A stretch of DNA of 8,631 nucleotides from an uncultured Mollicutes bacterium (lineage in GTDB: Bacteria > Bacillota_I > Bacilli_A > Acholeplasmatales > Anaeroplasmataceae), in assembly GCA_947174685.1 (NCBI GenBank), contig CAMWJY010000025.1, positions 1 to 8,631 of the forward strand, read 5' to 3'. Of this stretch, positions 7,029-8,631 are shown piece after piece (the first letter of the stretch is position 1; each line of letters begins with the position of its first letter). The position numbers and the translations under genes are program-made. A model generated the notes under the pieces. That model saw only the letters and a program-made list of their open reading frames with translations, made no database searches and was not told the origin of the DNA.

Positions 7029-8043
7029 ACCACATACTATGATTAGACAGCTTCTTTGAAACAGTATTTGCAATCACAAGAAGCGCTACATTAATTACTG
7101 AGTTAAATAAACCGGCTGCGGTACCGACACCATATTGACCACCTAATAAACCATAGGTATAAACATAGGTAGATAAGATTTCACTTGTTCCGATATTACC
7201 ACCAGTCTGCATCAATAATACCTTTTCATAACCACAGCTCATCAAGTTACCTACTGATAAAATCATTAACATAACGATTGTAGGAGCGATGGCTGGTAAA
7301 TCTACACTAAAGATTCTTCTGAAGCGAGAAGCTCCATCTACTTTTGCAGCTTCATGAAGTGTTGGATCAACTCCTGCAAGTGCTGCTAAGTATATAATTG
7401 CTGACCATCCAAAATCTTGCCAGTTTCCTGAGAAAATAAACAATGGACGGAAGGCACTTTCATTTAAGAATAATTGTAAACCATTGACATCTCCACCTAG
7501 CTTGATACTGATTTGATCCAAAAGTCCATCAGAACCAAAGATTAATTTCATCATACCTACTAATACTACTAAGGATATGAAGTGTGGAGCATAATACAAA
7601 ATTTGAAATCCCTTCTTTGCCTTCTTCTTCGTTAAGGAATTTAATAATAGCGAAACGATAATAGGAAGTGGGAATCCTACAATAAATCCTAAAATACATA
7701 GTAGGAAGGTATTTAAGAAATACTTTCCAAAGTTCGGATTTGAAAAGAAGGTATGGAAATTCTCAAAGCCAACCCATTTCGTATCTGAACCAATGATATT
7801 ATCTCCTGGTATGTAGTCTTGGAAGGCTACTAATATACCATACATAGGAGCATAACAGAAAATAATGATATAAATTAATGCTGGAATGATGAATAATAAA
7901 ATCCATCCTTTTTTCTTGAAATTGGCTTTCCATTTATCCCATTTAGAGGCTTTAGGCATCATAGATAAATCATTACAATCTTCTTGACTATTCTCTTGAT
8001 TTAGATTAGGAACTGAATCAAGCTCTAATATATCATTACTCAT
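7027..8043 (-). CDS. Carbohydrate ABC transporter permease, LplB type
   Basis: Second membrane subunit of the importer; 338 residues from ATG 8043. The first 46 residues are a hydrophilic, Asn/Asp/Glu-rich then Lys-rich extension before the first helix (about 47-66), somewhat longer than is usual. PMYGILVAFQDYIPG at about 66-80 is a hallmark of LplB/YtcP-partner permeases. The EAA loop is HEAAKVDGASRFRRIFSVDLP at about 230-250, and further helices follow to the C-terminus KKLSNHSMW. A TTG at 8103 extends the frame upstream but lies deep inside the preceding gene and lacks an SD; ATG 8043 has AAAGGAGG 8 bases upstream. The ATG overlaps the preceding stop by 8 bases (ATGAGTAA), indicating a tight translational link with the X2-repeat surface protein. 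No ATP-binding subunit is encoded in the window. Confidence 0.94.
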   Translation of the reverse strand: MSNDILELDSVPNLNQENSQEDCNDLSMMPKASKWDKWKANFKKKGWILLFIIPALIYIIIFCYAPMYGILVAFQDYIPGDNIIGSDTKWVGFENFHTFFSNPNFGKYFLNTFLLCILGFIVGFPLPIIVSLLLNSLTKKKAKKGFQILYYAPHFISLVVLVGMMKLIFGSDGLLDQISIKLGGDVNGLQLFLNESAFRPLFIFSGNWQDFGWSAIIYLAALAGVDPTLHEAAKVDGASRFRRIFSVDLPAIAPTIVMLMILSVGNLMSCGYEKVLLMQTGGNIGTSEILSTYVYTYGLLGGQYGVGTAAGLFNSVINVALLVIANTVSKKLSNHSMW

Positions 8044-8631
8044 GTTTCTTGCCTCCTTTATTTTTTCTATACTTTTTATAAACTGTGAATCCAACATATC
8101 CAATTATCACTGCCAAAAATATTGAAATATCTACAAAGAAGAAGATATGATTTGCCTTTACTGTATCATCTGTCACATTCACAATTACTTCAACTATACT
8201 AAATTTTTGACTAGGTCTTCCTTTTTCAGTATAGATGGTCACAGTATGTGAGCCACTCACTAAGGAAGAAATCAAATCGTTTGATAGAGTTAAAACATTA
8301 TTATTTAAAGTATAATTCTTAACCAACATTCCATCTACATAAACTTCTTTAATTTGGCTTGCTCCCTCAACTGTAAAGGAAACGGAATCTGTACTAGAAA
8401 ACTCTGTTTCTTCAAATACTATTTCTGCTTCTTCAAAGGACATCTTAATCTTCTTATCCATCCAACCAGAAGATGTTACAATTCTAAATAGATATTCCGT
8501 ATCTGATGCTAAAGTATGTAGATACTTTTCTGATATCGTCAATACACCATTTTCGAAAGTGTAATCTGCAGAAGTTAATTTATAGCTATTATCTGTAACA
8601 TTAACAACCTTTTCAATAGTATCTTCTACAT
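8036..8631 (-). CDS. C-terminal part of membrane-anchored surface protein with X2-like repeats, 5' end outside window
   Basis: 197 residues are visible; the frame is open to the edge, so the N-terminal, possibly catalytic, part is unseen. Two repeats resemble X2/Ig-like modules (CBM_X2-like). In the first, DYTFENGVLTISEKYLHTL is followed by a strand and SSG; in the second, NYTLNNNVLTLSNDLISSL is followed by SGSHTVTIYTEKG. Such modules are common as linkers or binding domains in bacterial extracellular glycosidases. A single hydrophobic helix at about 162-184 is followed by a Lys/Arg-rich tail (KKYRKNKGGKKHE), giving an outside-N, inside-C topology. No LPxTG motif is seen, so anchoring is by the helix and not by sortase. 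A TTG at 8542 was not accepted as the start because the frame and a repeat run through it. The gene ends inside the permease start. It could be a large secreted fructanase or a non-catalytic binding protein; the window cannot decide. Confidence 0.85.
   Translation of the reverse strand, partial: VEDTIEKVVNVTDNSYKLTSADYTFENGVLTISEKYLHTLASDTEYLFRIVTSSGWMDKKIKMSFEEAEIVFEETEFSSTDSVSFTVEGASQIKEVYVDGMLVKNYTLNNNVLTLSNDLISSLVSGSHTVTIYTEKGRPSQKFSIVEVIVNVTDDTVKANHIFFFVDISIFLAVIIGYVGFTVYKKYRKNKGGKKHE
8052..8059 (-). promoter_or_regulatory. Ribosome binding site fixing the LplB-type permease start
   Basis: The minus strand reads AAAGGAGG, 8 bases before ATG 8043. It lies inside the end of the upstream gene and rules out the TTG at 8103 as the start. 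Confidence 0.85.
8219..8563 (-). repeat. Tandem protein-level repeat, two X2-like modules
   Basis: The two copies cover about 8465-8563 and 8219-8314. They share the pattern Y-T-[FL]-x-N-x-V-L-T-[IL]-S, then about ten residues, a leucine, and a beta strand ending in glycine. The similarity is at protein level, so the copies are diverged and are not a recent duplication. Further copies may lie beyond the right edge. Confidence 0.6.

Larger units (their letters stand above)
1..8631 (-). other. Single apparent operon for fructoside uptake and breakdown
   Basis: Eight same-strand genes follow each other with no gap above about 20 bases, several with overlapping stop and start or with an SD inside the previous gene. 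No terminator hairpin or promoter-sized gap is visible. Order from the right is surface X2 protein, two permeases, binding protein, DUF624 protein, CBM-like lipoprotein, cytoplasmic GH32 and surface GH32-like lipoprotein. The operon runs past both edges of the window. Confidence 0.85.

Noticed and set aside
8044..8103. TTG-initiated N-terminal extension of the LplB-type permease
   Set aside because: No SD, and it overlaps the membrane helix and tail of the upstream protein; the ATG at 8043 has a strong site.
1..8631. Promoters, terminators, RNA genes, CRISPR, insertion sequences
   Set aside because: There is no gap long enough for a separate promoter or terminator; nothing resembling a tRNA, direct-repeat array or transposase was found.

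Overview
The window is a slice of one low-GC, Gram-positive carbohydrate-utilisation locus. All eight genes lie on the minus strand, packed with gaps of about 2 to 20 bases or short overlaps, so they read as one operon transcribed from right to left. A/T-rich DNA, strong AGGAGG-type ribosome binding sites, lipoprotein signal peptides and an LplB/YtcP-type ABC importer point to Firmicutes/Bacillota. The lysine-rich, A/T-rich style would suit a gut Erysipelotrichia- or Clostridia-like organism, but that is inference. At least two genes end in TGA and tryptophan is encoded by TGG, so the mycoplasma code is not used.

In transcription order: (1) the C-terminal end of a surface protein with two X2-like beta-sandwich repeats, a single membrane helix and a lysine-rich tail (8631 to 8036, 5' end outside the window); (2) an LplB-type ABC permease (8043 to 7027); (3) a YtcP/MalG-type ABC permease (7014 to 6109); (4) an extracellular solute-binding protein of the same transporter class, oddly without a normal lipobox (6097 to 4523); (5) a small YesL/DUF624 membrane protein (4503 to 3859); (6) a lipoprotein with an Ig-like domain and apparently three carbohydrate-binding-like beta-sandwiches but no catalytic domain (3844 to 2231); (7) a cytoplasmic GH32 beta-fructosidase (2220 to 874); (8) a divergent GH32-like lipoprotein (871 to beyond position 1).

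A working model is a Gram-positive fructan or fructo-oligosaccharide system. Surface lipoproteins and the membrane-anchored X2 protein would bind or trim the glycan outside, the ABC importer would bring in oligosaccharides, and the cytoplasmic GH32 enzyme would release fructose. No ATPase, regulator or fructokinase is in the window, so a shared MsmX-like ATPase is the likely energiser. The clear enzyme annotation rests on the GH32 motifs; the exact substrate (sucrose, inulin-type, levan-type or another fructoside) cannot be read from the sequence.

No intergenic stretch exceeds about 20 bases. I see no promoter, terminator, RNA gene, mobile element or CRISPR array.
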